Below are positions 1 to 8,300 of a DNA stretch of 12,479 bases, one piece after another. Position numbers and translations under genes: made by a program. The DNA is taken from the NCBI GenBank assembly GCA_050486105.1, contig JBJHCR010000195.1, positions 1 to 12,479 of the forward strand. Direction: 5' to 3'. How positions within the stretch are numbered: position 1 is the stretch's first letter; the number at the start of each line of letters is the position of its first letter. This DNA comes from JAEXNA01 sp050486105. Its GTDB lineage: Bacteria; Vulcanimicrobiota; Xenobia; Xenobiales; JADMJV01. Below the pieces are notes generated by a model. That model had not been told where the DNA came from, ran no database searches, and saw only the letters and a program-made list of their open reading frames with translations.

Positions 1-241
1 ACCCGGCACCCGCTCGCGGGTCCCCGGCCCTCGAATTGATTTTCTCAGACACCCACTGCGTGGGTACCCGGCCTCTCCACCCCAACCCGCAAACTTAAGC
101 TTGACAGAGCACTAGCCCTGGCGGCCATGCATCCTCTCTCGCAGCGTCGAAGCTCACTCAAATACGCCTGGTATTAAGCGTTCGCTTCTCCTTGCATCAC
201 CCACGCGGACGCGGCCACCCACGCAAGCGCGGGTTCCCGGC
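1..241. repeat. Cluster of short palindromic REP-like repeats
   Basis: This gene-free stretch holds at least three copies of a small hairpin with a conserved CCCGGC tail: 7-28 (ACCCGC-TC-GCGGGT, tail CCCCGGC), 50-72 (ACCCAC-TGC-GTGGGT, tail ACCCGGC) and 216-241 (ACCCACGC-AA-GCGCGGGT with one mismatch, tail TCCCGGC). Bases 1-7 look like the tail of another copy cut by the window edge, and 198-215 is a degenerate half copy. Arm sequences vary while pairing is largely kept, as in REP/BIME-type intergenic elements. Spacing is irregular (about 21 and 143 bp), which rules out a CRISPR. A small imperfect palindrome, AATAC-gcctg-GTATT, lies at 161-175. I see no tRNA and no convincing promoter in 1-300. 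Confidence 0.6.
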
Positions 242-300
242 GCCTGACCACCATTTAGTAGGGACGAACTTCACAGACGTTGCACTAGGCAAGGTGGACA

Positions 301-489
301 GTGCGCTCGGTCTTTGACATGTTCGAGCGAAGTGCGATGCTGCTTGAGTGCATGGATCCTCGACCAGAATGCGTGCCGTTCATTGCAAAGAACCAGGGAT
401 TCTGGAATTCAATAGCGACCGAGGTGCAGGCATTTTCACTCCCAGAAAGGCTTCACTTGTCTCGGAGGAAGCTCGGCCAGGCAAGGTAA
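301..489 (+). CDS. Doubtful small ORF, hypothetical protein
   Basis: An open frame of 62 codons begins with GTG at 301, preceded at about 3 nt by the purine-rich AAGGTGG; an in-frame ATG lies at 319. The product (starts MRSVFDMFERSAMLLE) has no motif I recognise, no signal peptide and no membrane segment. It lies between the palindromic repeat cluster and the gapR-like gene on the same strand, with 124 bp to the next start. It may be a real small gene or chance open frame in a 613-bp region otherwise without genes. I would not rely on it without homologues. Confidence 0.2.
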   Translation: MRSVFDMFERSAMLLECMDPRPECVPFIAKNQGFWNSIATEVQAFSLPERLHLSRRKLGQAR

Positions 490-613
490 CATGATAGACA
501 CACGGCTTCCGAGCCCCTTGGACGACTCTGACCAACCCTACGGCGTTGGCCGAGGTTTCCAGGGCTGGACCGAAGTACTGAGCCAATAGGCTAGAGAACT
601 GGGAAGGCAATAC

Positions 614-862
614 ATGACCGTAATCTTAGAGAACCGGTTGAGTCAGAAGCTTAGGACCGCGATCCGCGCGATTGAGCAGCTTGAACAGGAGAAGAAAGAA
701 ATCGCTGGAGCAATCAAGGAGACCTTCGATGAGGCCAAGCGCGAGGGCCTCGATGTGAAGGCCATTCGACGAATAGTGGCCCTGAGAAAAATTGGGCGGG
801 GAGAGTTCGAGGAGCAAGAATCTACGCTCCAGACCTACATGTCGGCTTTAGGAATGCGCTAG
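614..862 (+). CDS. gapR: GapR/DUF2312-family DNA-binding protein
   Basis: The 82-residue product matches the GapR (DUF2312) pattern along its length. An N-terminal coiled-coil helix (LRTAIRAIEQLEQEKKEIAG) is followed by KETFDEAKREGLDVKAIRRI, the short basic RKIGR, an acidic EEQE stretch and the ending YMSALGM. GapR in Caulobacter is a nucleoid-associated protein that clamps overtwisted, AT-rich DNA and assists replication; family members usually have about 80-90 residues. ATG at 614 has a good ribosome site, GGGAAGG, about 6 nt upstream. The gene stands alone and is closed by an intrinsic terminator about 35 bp downstream. The family is best known from Alphaproteobacteria, their phages and plasmids, so its presence beside a repeat cluster may mean transfer (inference). 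Family assignment is firm; the symbol is by similarity. Confidence 0.85.
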   Translation: MTVILENRLSQKLRTAIRAIEQLEQEKKEIAGAIKETFDEAKREGLDVKAIRRIVALRKIGRGEFEEQESTLQTYMSALGMR

Positions 863-895
863 CGAGGACAAGGATATTTCTTCCATATCTAACTC

Positions 896-924
896 AAGAA
901 AGGCCAATAGGGTCTTTCTTTTTT
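896..924 (+). terminator. Rho-independent terminator after gapR-like gene
   Basis: A 10-bp stem, AAGAAAGGCC (896-905) with GGTCTTTCTT (911-920, one G-U pair), encloses the 5-nt loop AATAG and is followed by TTTT at 921-924. It lies 34 bp after the gapR-like stop codon and fits an intrinsic terminator for that gene. Bases 925-1030, up to the stop of the minus-strand TPR gene, hold no further clear element. Confidence 0.8.
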
Positions 925-1030
925 AGGAAGAAAAAGTTAGCCCCCTTGAAGCGCGGCACTCTGAGGGTACCCGCCACGTCTCGCGTCCTCATCACCCGCC
1001 TCTGAAGTGCAGAACCCTCGGGCGAATACT

Positions 1031-2656
1031 TTAGTCCAAGAGATTCTCTTCGATGTAGGTGTGAATCTCTCCACTCAGCGCTCGCGGGACGTCCTGTCTT
1101 GCCAAAACGATTCGGCCATTCCCATCAATAACCAGGATGGCCGGAACCTCTTCGATGTTAAACAACTCCAGAATTCTGGGGTCTCCCCACAATTGAGCAG
1201 TGTTGGCGGGTTGACTGAGGTAGAGGCGCAGGGCGTCTTTTTGGGTCTCGGGATTGGAGTGGATGGAGACCGCCTCGATTCGGTCTCCCCAACGGGAAGA
1301 TAGTGCGCCAAAGTTGGCCAAGTGGCTGTTGGCTTCCGGGTCTTCACTGTTCCAGAAGAGTATGACCACGGGTTTCTTGAGGAGTTGGTCCGCCAATCTG
1401 TAGATTCGCCCGCGGCGGTCTTTAGCCACCAACGGCGGGGCCAGTTGACCCGATTGTCCGCGGGTTGCAATAAGCTTGGCTTTGCTGACCAATTCTGGAG
1501 GTTGGTCGGTCGAGATTCTCACTAGGGCTGCGTTATCTTCACTTAGTTCCAAGGTCAGGCTCTGATCGCCGATGGTGACCTTGCATGGTCCTGGAGTGAC
1601 GGTCATCGACAGCGGTGGACGTACGGATTGATTGCCTCCCGAAGTGGTGACGGTGACCGATTGGGCGCCTGAGCCGATGAGTCCAAGACGAGGGCTAGAG
1701 TCCAATTCAAAGGCCTCTTGAAGGGCCTGATCGGCCTGGGCTCCTTGGCCCTTTTCCAAGTAGGCGAGCCACAATAGGGCTCGAAGCGAAGCCCAATCCG
1801 GCCGTTGTCGTTTGGCTTCTTCAAGCAGGTTGACGGCCTCGTCCGCTCTCCCCAAGGTGAGGGCCGCGCGTGCCGTGGCAAGCGACAACAGGGGAAACGG
1901 CAGTTGGCTCTCTCGAGCGACTTCGATCCCGCGAAATAGGGCCTGAAATGTTTCTTCCGGAGACCCCGCCCGAGCTTGCAGCCGACGCCCCAAGAGATAA
2001 GAAAAGGAAGGCTCACTGGGGACTCTGTCAATAGCGCGCTGATAGAGACGGAGAGTGCCGTCGTCAAAAGTACTCCGATTCTCAGCGTTGATCACCGCTG
2101 CAACCCCGGACTCCGGCGCTTTTTCCGCCGCTTTCCGCCACCATTTTAGGCCTTCGTCGGGACTTCCACGAAAGAACTCTAGGCGGCCTCGATAATAGAG
2201 AAGTGCAGAAACCTGGGGGTGCCAAGCATAGGTGCTGATCAACTCGTCCAGGATGCGAGAAGCCTCGGCAAATCGAGATTCTCGCACTAGGTTGTCGGCG
2301 TGACGCCCGCTGGCTAGAATCAAATTGTGCTGAGCCTCTTCGTTTGTTCGAGACAACGAGAGCGCTTTGCGGAATGAGAAAATCGCCCTCCCATCGTTCC
2401 CTCTTTTGTAATGAACGAGGCCCAGACGGTTGTGTGCAATCGATGATTCTGGAAAGAATCCGACCAGCTTTTCAAACAGCAACACGGCTTGGTCGAGATC
2501 CTCGGCGGCCAGCGCCTCCTCTGCTTTGGAGTAGAGCGAATCGAAGCTCGGCTTTTGGGCCAGAGCAGGTTGAGATAAGGCCACCCAAACAACTGTAAGC
2601 AGTGTCGAGAGAAGGATTCTCGAGGTCCAGACTAGAGACGATTTTGCACTCTTCAT
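1031..2656 (-). CDS. Exported TPR protein with CxxC-less thioredoxin-like domain
   Basis: Starting at ATG 2656, the product has 541 residues. Residues 1-33 are a signal peptide: lysines, a long hydrophobic core, then QPALA before QKP. TPR-type helical repeats fill about 36-325 (for example LDQAVLLFEKLVGFFPESS, GRAIFSFRKALSLS, ADEAVNLLEEAKRQRPDW). A beta-rich linker containing the only cysteine follows. The last ~145 residues form a thioredoxin/TlpA-like fold (KKPVVILFWNSEDPEAN, the cis-proline site EEVPAILVIDGNGRIV). The active-site CxxC is absent: NSEDPE stands where TlpA proteins have a W-C-x-x-C motif, and the domain has no cysteine. It therefore probably binds partners rather than exchanging disulfides. 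A GTG at 2698 would add 14 residues, but the signal peptide favours 2656. No strong Shine-Dalgarno is visible. The gene is divergent from the amidotransferase gene, with 98 bp between starts. Confidence 0.85.
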   Translation of the reverse strand: MKSAKSSLVWTSRILLSTLLTVVWVALSQPALAQKPSFDSLYSKAEEALAAEDLDQAVLLFEKLVGFFPESSIAHNRLGLVHYKRGNDGRAIFSFRKALSLSRTNEEAQHNLILASGRHADNLVRESRFAEASRILDELISTYAWHPQVSALLYYRGRLEFFRGSPDEGLKWWRKAAEKAPESGVAAVINAENRSTFDDGTLRLYQRAIDRVPSEPSFSYLLGRRLQARAGSPEETFQALFRGIEVARESQLPFPLLSLATARAALTLGRADEAVNLLEEAKRQRPDWASLRALLWLAYLEKGQGAQADQALQEAFELDSSPRLGLIGSGAQSVTVTTSGGNQSVRPPLSMTVTPGPCKVTIGDQSLTLELSEDNAALVRISTDQPPELVSKAKLIATRGQSGQLAPPLVAKDRRGRIYRLADQLLKKPVVILFWNSEDPEANSHLANFGALSSRWGDRIEAVSIHSNPETQKDALRLYLSQPANTAQLWGDPRILELFNIEEVPAILVIDGNGRIVLARQDVPRALSGEIHTYIEENLLD

Positions 2657-2754
2657 GCTTGATGTTTTCGCTCGATTCCCAGGGGAGCCTGCTTGCACAG
2701 AATTACCCCAATTCGCCTAGGAGGGCGTTCTTTTCTCGGAGAAGCCAAGGCCCC

Positions 2755-3489
2755 ATGGAGATCTTGCTGTTTCAGATTCGAAACCCCGGGGACCCCATGC
2801 GCCAGCAAGAAGAGCGGTGCTTTCTTAGAAAGCTCGAGCCCTTGAGTGAGTCCACCCCGTGGCGGCTCAGCGTTTGCAACATCGTCACCGAACCGGTGGC
2901 AGAGATCTCCTGCTGGGAGCGTTTCGACGTGGTCATGGTTGGCGGTTCAGGGAGCTACGGGTGCGTCAACAATGGTGAAGCCTGGTTCGAACCCTTTTGT
3001 GCAGCCTTGCGGGGCATGGTAGAGAAAAGAAAGCCTCTATTTTGCTCATGTTTCGGGCATCAGGCTCTGGCCGTGGCTCTCGGGGGAGCTGTGATCACTG
3101 ATAAAGCCAGGGCAGAACTCGGGACTCTTCCGCTGAGGTTGAACGAGGCGGGCCTCAACGACCCGCTCTTTGCCGGCTTTCCGCAAACTTTTGAAGCCCA
3201 ATTTGGTCACAATGATCAGGTCAGCAGAATGCCGGCAGGGGCGGTTTTGCTTGCTTCCAGCGAACTCTGTGAAGTGCAGGCCTATCGACTTGAAGGGTTG
3301 CCGATCTATGCAACTCAGTTTCATCCCGAGTTGGACCATCTGGAGAATCGGGAACGAGCTTCGGTCTACCTCAAGGTCTATGATCCTGAACTGACAAAGC
3401 CGGAAAGCCTCCAGCGTCTGTTTCGACCTACGCCGGAAGCCAGCCGTCTTCTATCCCGCTTTGTCGAGTTGACTATTCAGCAGGGATAG
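2755..3489 (+). CDS. Class I glutamine amidotransferase (GMP synthase-like)
   Basis: The 244-residue protein is a stand-alone class I glutamine amidotransferase. Visible are the oxyanion-side VVMVGGSGSYG (about 59-69), the nucleophile elbow CSCFGHQALA with Cys99, and TQFHPELD with His190 and Glu192, completing the Cys-His-Glu triad. Such enzymes release ammonia from glutamine; single-domain members are often called GMP-synthase-like, but their acceptor is usually unknown. ATG 2755 was chosen because family homology begins at MEILLFQIRNPGDP and GGAGAAG lies about 10 nt upstream. Longer in-frame starts (GTG 2602) would overlap the divergent TPR gene and add unrelated sequence. About 50 C-terminal residues follow the triad (RLFRPTPEASRLLSRFVEL). 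Its 3' end overlaps the convergent Hpt gene by 13 bp. The physiological substrate cannot be read from the context. Confidence 0.88.
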   Translation: MEILLFQIRNPGDPMRQQEERCFLRKLEPLSESTPWRLSVCNIVTEPVAEISCWERFDVVMVGGSGSYGCVNNGEAWFEPFCAALRGMVEKRKPLFCSCFGHQALAVALGGAVITDKARAELGTLPLRLNEAGLNDPLFAGFPQTFEAQFGHNDQVSRMPAGAVLLASSELCEVQAYRLEGLPIYATQFHPELDHLENRERASVYLKVYDPELTKPESLQRLFRPTPEASRLLSRFVELTIQQG

Positions 3490-3860
3490 CCCCTACTGCT
3501 CAGCCACTCTTCCAGGGCTAGGCGATCACCTTTCAAGTGTTCCTGGAACTTTCCAAAAGCCTCCTTGGCCTCGGCATGGTTTCTTTGAGCCACCTGTTCT
3601 TCGCAGTGGATGAGGGCCAAGACAGAAGGCAAACCCTGGAGAAAATTAGCCAGGAGTCCCCTCAATTGATGCAGCTTTTGGGCCAGGACCTGCCAGTTTT
3701 CGTCAGTAGTCGGCTTGGGAAAGCCCTCGAAAGCTTGCAATTCTCCATCGAGACGCGATCGGCATTTCAGCCAGAGTTCTCGGAGAAAATCTTCGTCGCC
3801 GAATCGTTCCAGCAACTCCTTCTCCGGAAAACCGAGTTGAGATTTGGGCTCATCTCTCAT
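3477..3860 (-). CDS. Histidine phosphotransfer (Hpt) domain protein
   Basis: From ATG 3860 the product has 127 residues and is almost entirely one Hpt domain. ELLERFGDEDFLRELWLKC forms the first helices; the phospho-acceptor motif LAQKLHQLRGLLANF carries His64 in the H-x-L-R/K-G signature. Later helices include ALIHCEEQVAQRNHAEAKEA. Hpt proteins shuttle phosphate between hybrid sensor kinases and response regulators; no kinase or regulator is in the window. The start overlaps the hutF stop as ATGA (3857-3860), which indicates translational coupling. A longer frame from 3956 exists but would lie inside hutF and adds a Gly/Pro-rich, non-homologous stretch. The 3' end overlaps the amidotransferase gene by 13 bp. 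The domain call is good; the partner is unknown. Confidence 0.75.
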   Translation of the reverse strand: MRDEPKSQLGFPEKELLERFGDEDFLRELWLKCRSRLDGELQAFEGFPKPTTDENWQVLAQKLHQLRGLLANFLQGLPSVLALIHCEEQVAQRNHAEAKEAFGKFQEHLKGDRLALEEWLSSRGYPC

Positions 3861-5276
3861 TGCCTGAGCCTCCGAATCACCCGGTGAAGGTCTGCCACCG
3901 CTTGCTCTTCCTGGGGATGGAACCTCTCCGTCACCACTTCCTTGCCACCTACCCAAACGTCAGTGACTACGTCCGGATTGGCACTGAAGACCAGGTCGCA
4001 AGGGAGACTATTGCAGGTCCAGCCAGCAAGGCTGAGATGGTTCAGGTCAAGGGCAATAAGGTCGGCTGTGCCTCCTGGTGAAGCGACATTTTCCGGAACT
4101 CCCAGACTGCGTCGTCCGTTGGCTGTCAGCATCGCGAGAAAGCTTCGACCTGCCTCTCGATTGGCGGTGTGTAGTATNNNNNNNNNNGAGTGAAGTTAGG
4201 CGAAGGTGGTACTCCAACTGACGCACGTCTTCCCAAGGAGAGATCTGGGCTTGAGAATCTGACCCGAAGACGAACCGGACCCCTGCCTGATGGAGCCGGT
4301 CGGCAGGAACCACTCCATCTCCAAGGTTTCTCTCCGTTGTGGGGCAAGAGCAGATCGTGCATCCTTGTTGACCTAGGTTGCTGATCTCGTTGTCGCTTAA
4401 GTGAATCGCGTGAACCAGGGTGCTTCGCTCGCTCAGGGCCCCGATATCCTGAAGGAGTTCGATGGGCCTTAGTCCGCTCTCCTCGAGCGATTCTTGAATC
4501 TCCTTGGGTTGCTCGTTGGCATGAATATGAAACGGAAGTGAGCGGCTGGCGGCATACGCACTCAAGATCGTCAAATCTGCTCTAGTAACAGCGCGCACGG
4601 AATGCGGAGTCACTCCCACTCGGTGGCCCTGGGCCGTCAATCTATCCAAGGCTGCGAGATACGCTTCGACATCGGAGTCGCAGAATCGTTTCTGGCCAGG
4701 CTCCAAGGCAGAGTGCCCGTGGCCTGCTCTCTGGTAGAATGTGCGAAGCAAGGTGACCTCTAAGCCTGCGCTTTTGGCGGCTCGAATGATGCGCCATGCG
4801 AGTTCGTCCGGGTCATCGTAGGGGGTTCCGTCGGCTTGATGATGGAGATAGTGGAATTCTCCAACCAAGGTTACTCCAGCTTTCACCATCTCGATGTAGA
4901 CCGCCCGGGTGACCGCTTCGATCTCCTCGGGTGTGAGTTCTAGGGCCGCAGTGTACATGAGGTCCCGCCAACTCCAAAAGTCTTCCGACTGAGCGGTAGT
5001 CTCCTTCGGAAACTCCGTTCGACCGCGCAAGACCCTCTGAAAGGCGTGACTGTGGGCGTTGACCAGACCCGGCATGAGCGCTCTGTGCGCAAGCCGTCGC
5101 ACGGTAATATAGTGGCCCGCTCCTCGGAGTTGCTCTATCAACGTCAGCAAGTCTCGGTGCGGTAGGACTCGACTTACTGTTGAGCCTTTCAGGAGCAATC
5201 CCAAGTCTGGACAGAAGTCCTCGCCGTCCCACAAAAGGTCCGGAAGGAGTGCGTGGTACGAAGCGGGGCAATCCAT
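3857..5276 (-). CDS. hutF: Formimidoylglutamate deiminase (HutF), interrupted by a scaffold gap
   Basis: This is a metal-dependent amidohydrolase closely resembling Pseudomonas HutF, which converts N-formimino-L-glutamate to N-formyl-L-glutamate and ammonia in histidine degradation. Residues 1-363 (5276-4188) carry LMPGLVNAHSHAFQRVLRG (His75, His77), FWSWRDLMY, EFHYLHHQADG, FHIHANEQ (His250, His252), LVHAIHLS (His289), ERNLGDG and FGSDSQ (Asp340). After the 10-N spacer at 4178-4187 the frame resumes as ILHTANREAGRSFLAML, then PGGTADLIALDL, and ends at TGA 3857. The total is about 470 residues, the family's usual size. Joining the halves needs a missing length divisible by three, not 10, so the break is an assembly gap and not a mutation. 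ATG 5276 is the only start after an upstream in-frame TAG, but it lacks a good ribosome site. The gene is followed by the coupled Hpt gene; no other hut genes are visible. Confidence 0.88.
4178..4187. other. Assembly gap (10 Ns) inside hutF
   Basis: Ten Ns separate the two parts of hutF. The flanks share no end overlap. The protein frame on both sides requires a true insert of 3n bases. By comparison with the Pseudomonas enzyme (RLRDRKRNRLY at this site), only a few residues appear to be missing, so the spacer is probably of arbitrary length. Confidence 0.9.
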
Positions 5277-5381
5277 GTCTTGAGGGAGTTTCTCACCAGG
5301 TCGGTGACCTCCTGGGTTCTAAGAAAAGTTGGTAGGGGATTCAAGGGAGAAGAGGGGTAGGGTTGAGAATCAGCAGGCGTA

Positions 5382-8300
5382 GTGGTCCTCTTCTTAAGAG
5401 TTTTGTCGGCTTTATCCTTGCTGCTTTTTGCAGCAGCTTGTCAACCCTATCCAGACCACGAGCGACTCCTAGAGAACCCGAGCAAGAACTTTTATGACCT
5501 TGGCAAGAAGCGTTCTCTAGGGGTGACCGAAGTCCGAGGTGACGAAAGATCGGTGACCTTGGTATTCAATCAGCCTTTGAGGTTGTCCACAGAGGAGACT
5601 GGCGGTCGCTTGTTGCTATCCTCGGTTTCTCTCAAGCCCCAAGTGCCCATCGAGCGGATCGTCGAGGTTGGGCTGGCAGGGGTTCAGATTTTTTTCGCTC
5701 GACCGTTACCTCGCAGTCGGGAAGTAGAACTCAGACTCTCGCCGGGGTTTAGGGCCGCTTCTGGGGCTTCCTTGACCGCTCCCGTCAATTGTCGTTGGGA
5801 GACCCCAAGGCCGACCCTGATTGCCCTCGGAGTTGGTGGTGAAGAAGTCCCACCAGGGGTTCCCACCAGACTCTCTTGGGACGGAGTCGAAGACCTGGAA
5901 TTGGTCTTTGACCAGCCGGTGACTTTGGACTCGTTGAAGCAAGGTTTGTCCCTATGGAATCAGGAGAGCGAGCGTTCCGTCCCCTTAGAGTTGATGGGAT
6001 TGCGATCCGATTCTCCCGGTGATCGATCGAACAGTCGCCGGGCTTTCAGCCACTTTCGGGTGAGAGTTCTAGAGCCTGTGCATGGACAAGCCAGGCTAAG
6101 AATTGAGCCCGGATTGAATTCTACTGAGGGTTCCCTGAAATCTCAACAAAGCTGGGAGGTCGAACTCTACCGAGGTAGGGATTTGCAGGTCGAGGGGTTC
6201 TCCGACGTGGGCTTACTCCGTTTCAATCAACCGGTGGACCTTCGAGACCTCGAGGAGTTTAGTGTGTGGATTCCTACCGGAAGTCGAGCGTCTTGGGAGC
6301 CGGCGGACCCGCCCGAGCAGAAACCTTCGGTGGGCTCGTTAGTGTTTCGATTGAAGCCTTCAGACTTGGCAACTAGGGTGCAGGCTGTTCTTCTCTTGCC
6401 AGGTCTCACTTCGGTCTATCGGGGAAGCCTCCAAGAAAGAAGTGTTCTATATTCTCCCGAGACCTTCGGTGGAGAACACCTCATGGTCGACGATTCCCAG
6501 GATTCTGGCAACCTAGCTTTCGAAGTACTCCCTGAAAGCCCCTCAGTCGGGTCGGAGATTGCGGTTTTTGGTTTCTGGAGCAGCGTTCAAGCTCAAGTCC
6601 CATCTGGTAGCGCCAATGATGAAGTCCATGGAGACCCGGACCCGGCGATCGAGTCGCCATCACCTGGGCAGGTAGACTCCAACCAAGGACCGGGCTTCGA
6701 CTTGGAGGCGGAGCCTGAGACCGCAGTCGCAGCGGTATTGGACAGCGAAGGTCAGACCATGAGCGAGACGATCCTGCAGCTAGCACCCAAGGGCACATTT
6801 CTAGGACGGATTCAGGCTCCAAGCCGCCCAGGACGGTATACCTTGACGATCCGACGGCAGGGGGAGGTGGGCGTTCTGGGTCAGGCTCCCTTGACGGTTC
6901 AAGCTCGGCTCCCAAGTTTTCGACACATCAGCCTCCAGTTCGAGAAGGGGCCGATGTTAGGGCACCCCTTTTCGGCTATCCTGAGCTTCGAGGGTGGTTC
7001 CAGGAGTGAATACCAAATATTGGCTTGGATACGCCCAGCAGCAGCAAATGTGAGGGGATCGCCAGGTTGGCAGAGGATCTCCGAGGAGACCCCTGTCACT
7101 CACAGCTTGCCGGTGAAGACCCGCAGTAAGTCGAAAACAGACACGGAGATCGAAGTAACGCTCCCGGAAGATTCTGATTGGGCTGAGGACCTGCAGGTCG
7201 AGGTCGTGAATGCCAAGAGCGGTGAAGTCGTTCTCAGTCGGAGACTTCCCATTCTTGGGACAGTTGAACCCATACAGTTGAGAACGTATTACGGCCTGCC
7301 TCAGGTGGATCATCCCTACGCTGTGAGAATCTTGACCCCCGAAGCGCAACCAGAGGAAAGGCTAAGGTTGACCGGTAGGCTGACTTTTCAAGCAGTCCCA
7401 GCCCACCGGGAAGAGTTGCTTGAATGGAAGGAAGTGAAGACTTATAGGACTCTTTTGGATGATCCTGAAGGCTCGGCAGGGGTCTGGGAACTGAGCTTTG
7501 CTGAGCCCGGTCGATATCGTCTTGAGGCCAAGTTGGTTGGAGACTCGGGATTCTCGCGTTATGCGGTTTGGGAGACTCGCGTTTCATTGCTCGACTCAAG
7601 TCGGGCATCCCGGCCTAGGCTGGAGAGCATTTCCCCTGAGTTCGAGATTGACGGCGGTAGCCTTGGTCCGTTTCGAGCCGGGCAGACAGTGACTTTGAAA
7701 GAACTCTCTGGTGACCTGCATTCTACCCTGACCGGATTGGTTGCTTTCGAACCTATACAATGGGAGACAGACCGGATACCGAAGGTTGAGGTTCTCGAGC
7801 TTCGGCTCAACAATGATGGTGAGCAAGAATTGGCCTTGCCTTCTGCTCCTGGGTGGTATCGTCTGAGAATTTTGGCCGCAGATCACGAAGGACGACTGGC
7901 AAATTTTCAACAAACTTTCACCCTATTTAACACGGTCGAGACTGAGGTTGTCGCTCCCCTGGTCGTTCGACCAGGCGACCGCTTTCGAGCGGGTCTCCGG
8001 GTCCAGGTGAGTGAGAAGTCTTCTTCGGCAGTTGGGGTTTCTGCGAGTTCTCTTCAACAGAAGGACTTCGAACCCATGGGGTTCCATCATTCCTCCGCCG
8101 TTATCGAACCTGGAAAGACTCAAGATTTATTGTTTCGCTATCAAGTTGAGCCTTCGCCGGGGACGATAGACTCCGATTCTGAGATTGAATTCGGATGGTC
8201 TGTGAGTTGGCCTGGGCATTTTCAAGAGCTCAGCCAAGTTCTTCCGTTCCTCAGACTGCCAACCTATGGGAGGCGGATTTCTCGAGCCAGGCTTGAACAG

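Noticed and set aside
101..135. TTGACA at 101-106 as a -35 box
   Set aside because: No acceptable -10 hexamer lies 15-19 bp downstream and no gene start follows nearby.
1..241. CRISPR-like array
   Set aside because: Copies are palindromic with different arm sequences, irregular spacing and no cas genes.
380..610. Minus-strand frame of 76 codons before the gapR-like gene
   Set aside because: No ribosome site or motif; it overlaps other weak frames and looks like chance openness.
1007..1303. Plus-strand ORF of 98 codons
   Set aside because: It lies wholly antisense within the well-supported TPR/redoxin gene and has no family motif.
1603..2067. Second minus-strand frame of 154 codons
   Set aside because: It is an alternative frame inside the TPR gene, arginine/proline-rich and without signatures.
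6481..6915. Minus-strand frame of 144 codons
   Set aside because: Antisense to the macroglobulin-like gene, proline/arginine-rich, no homology features.
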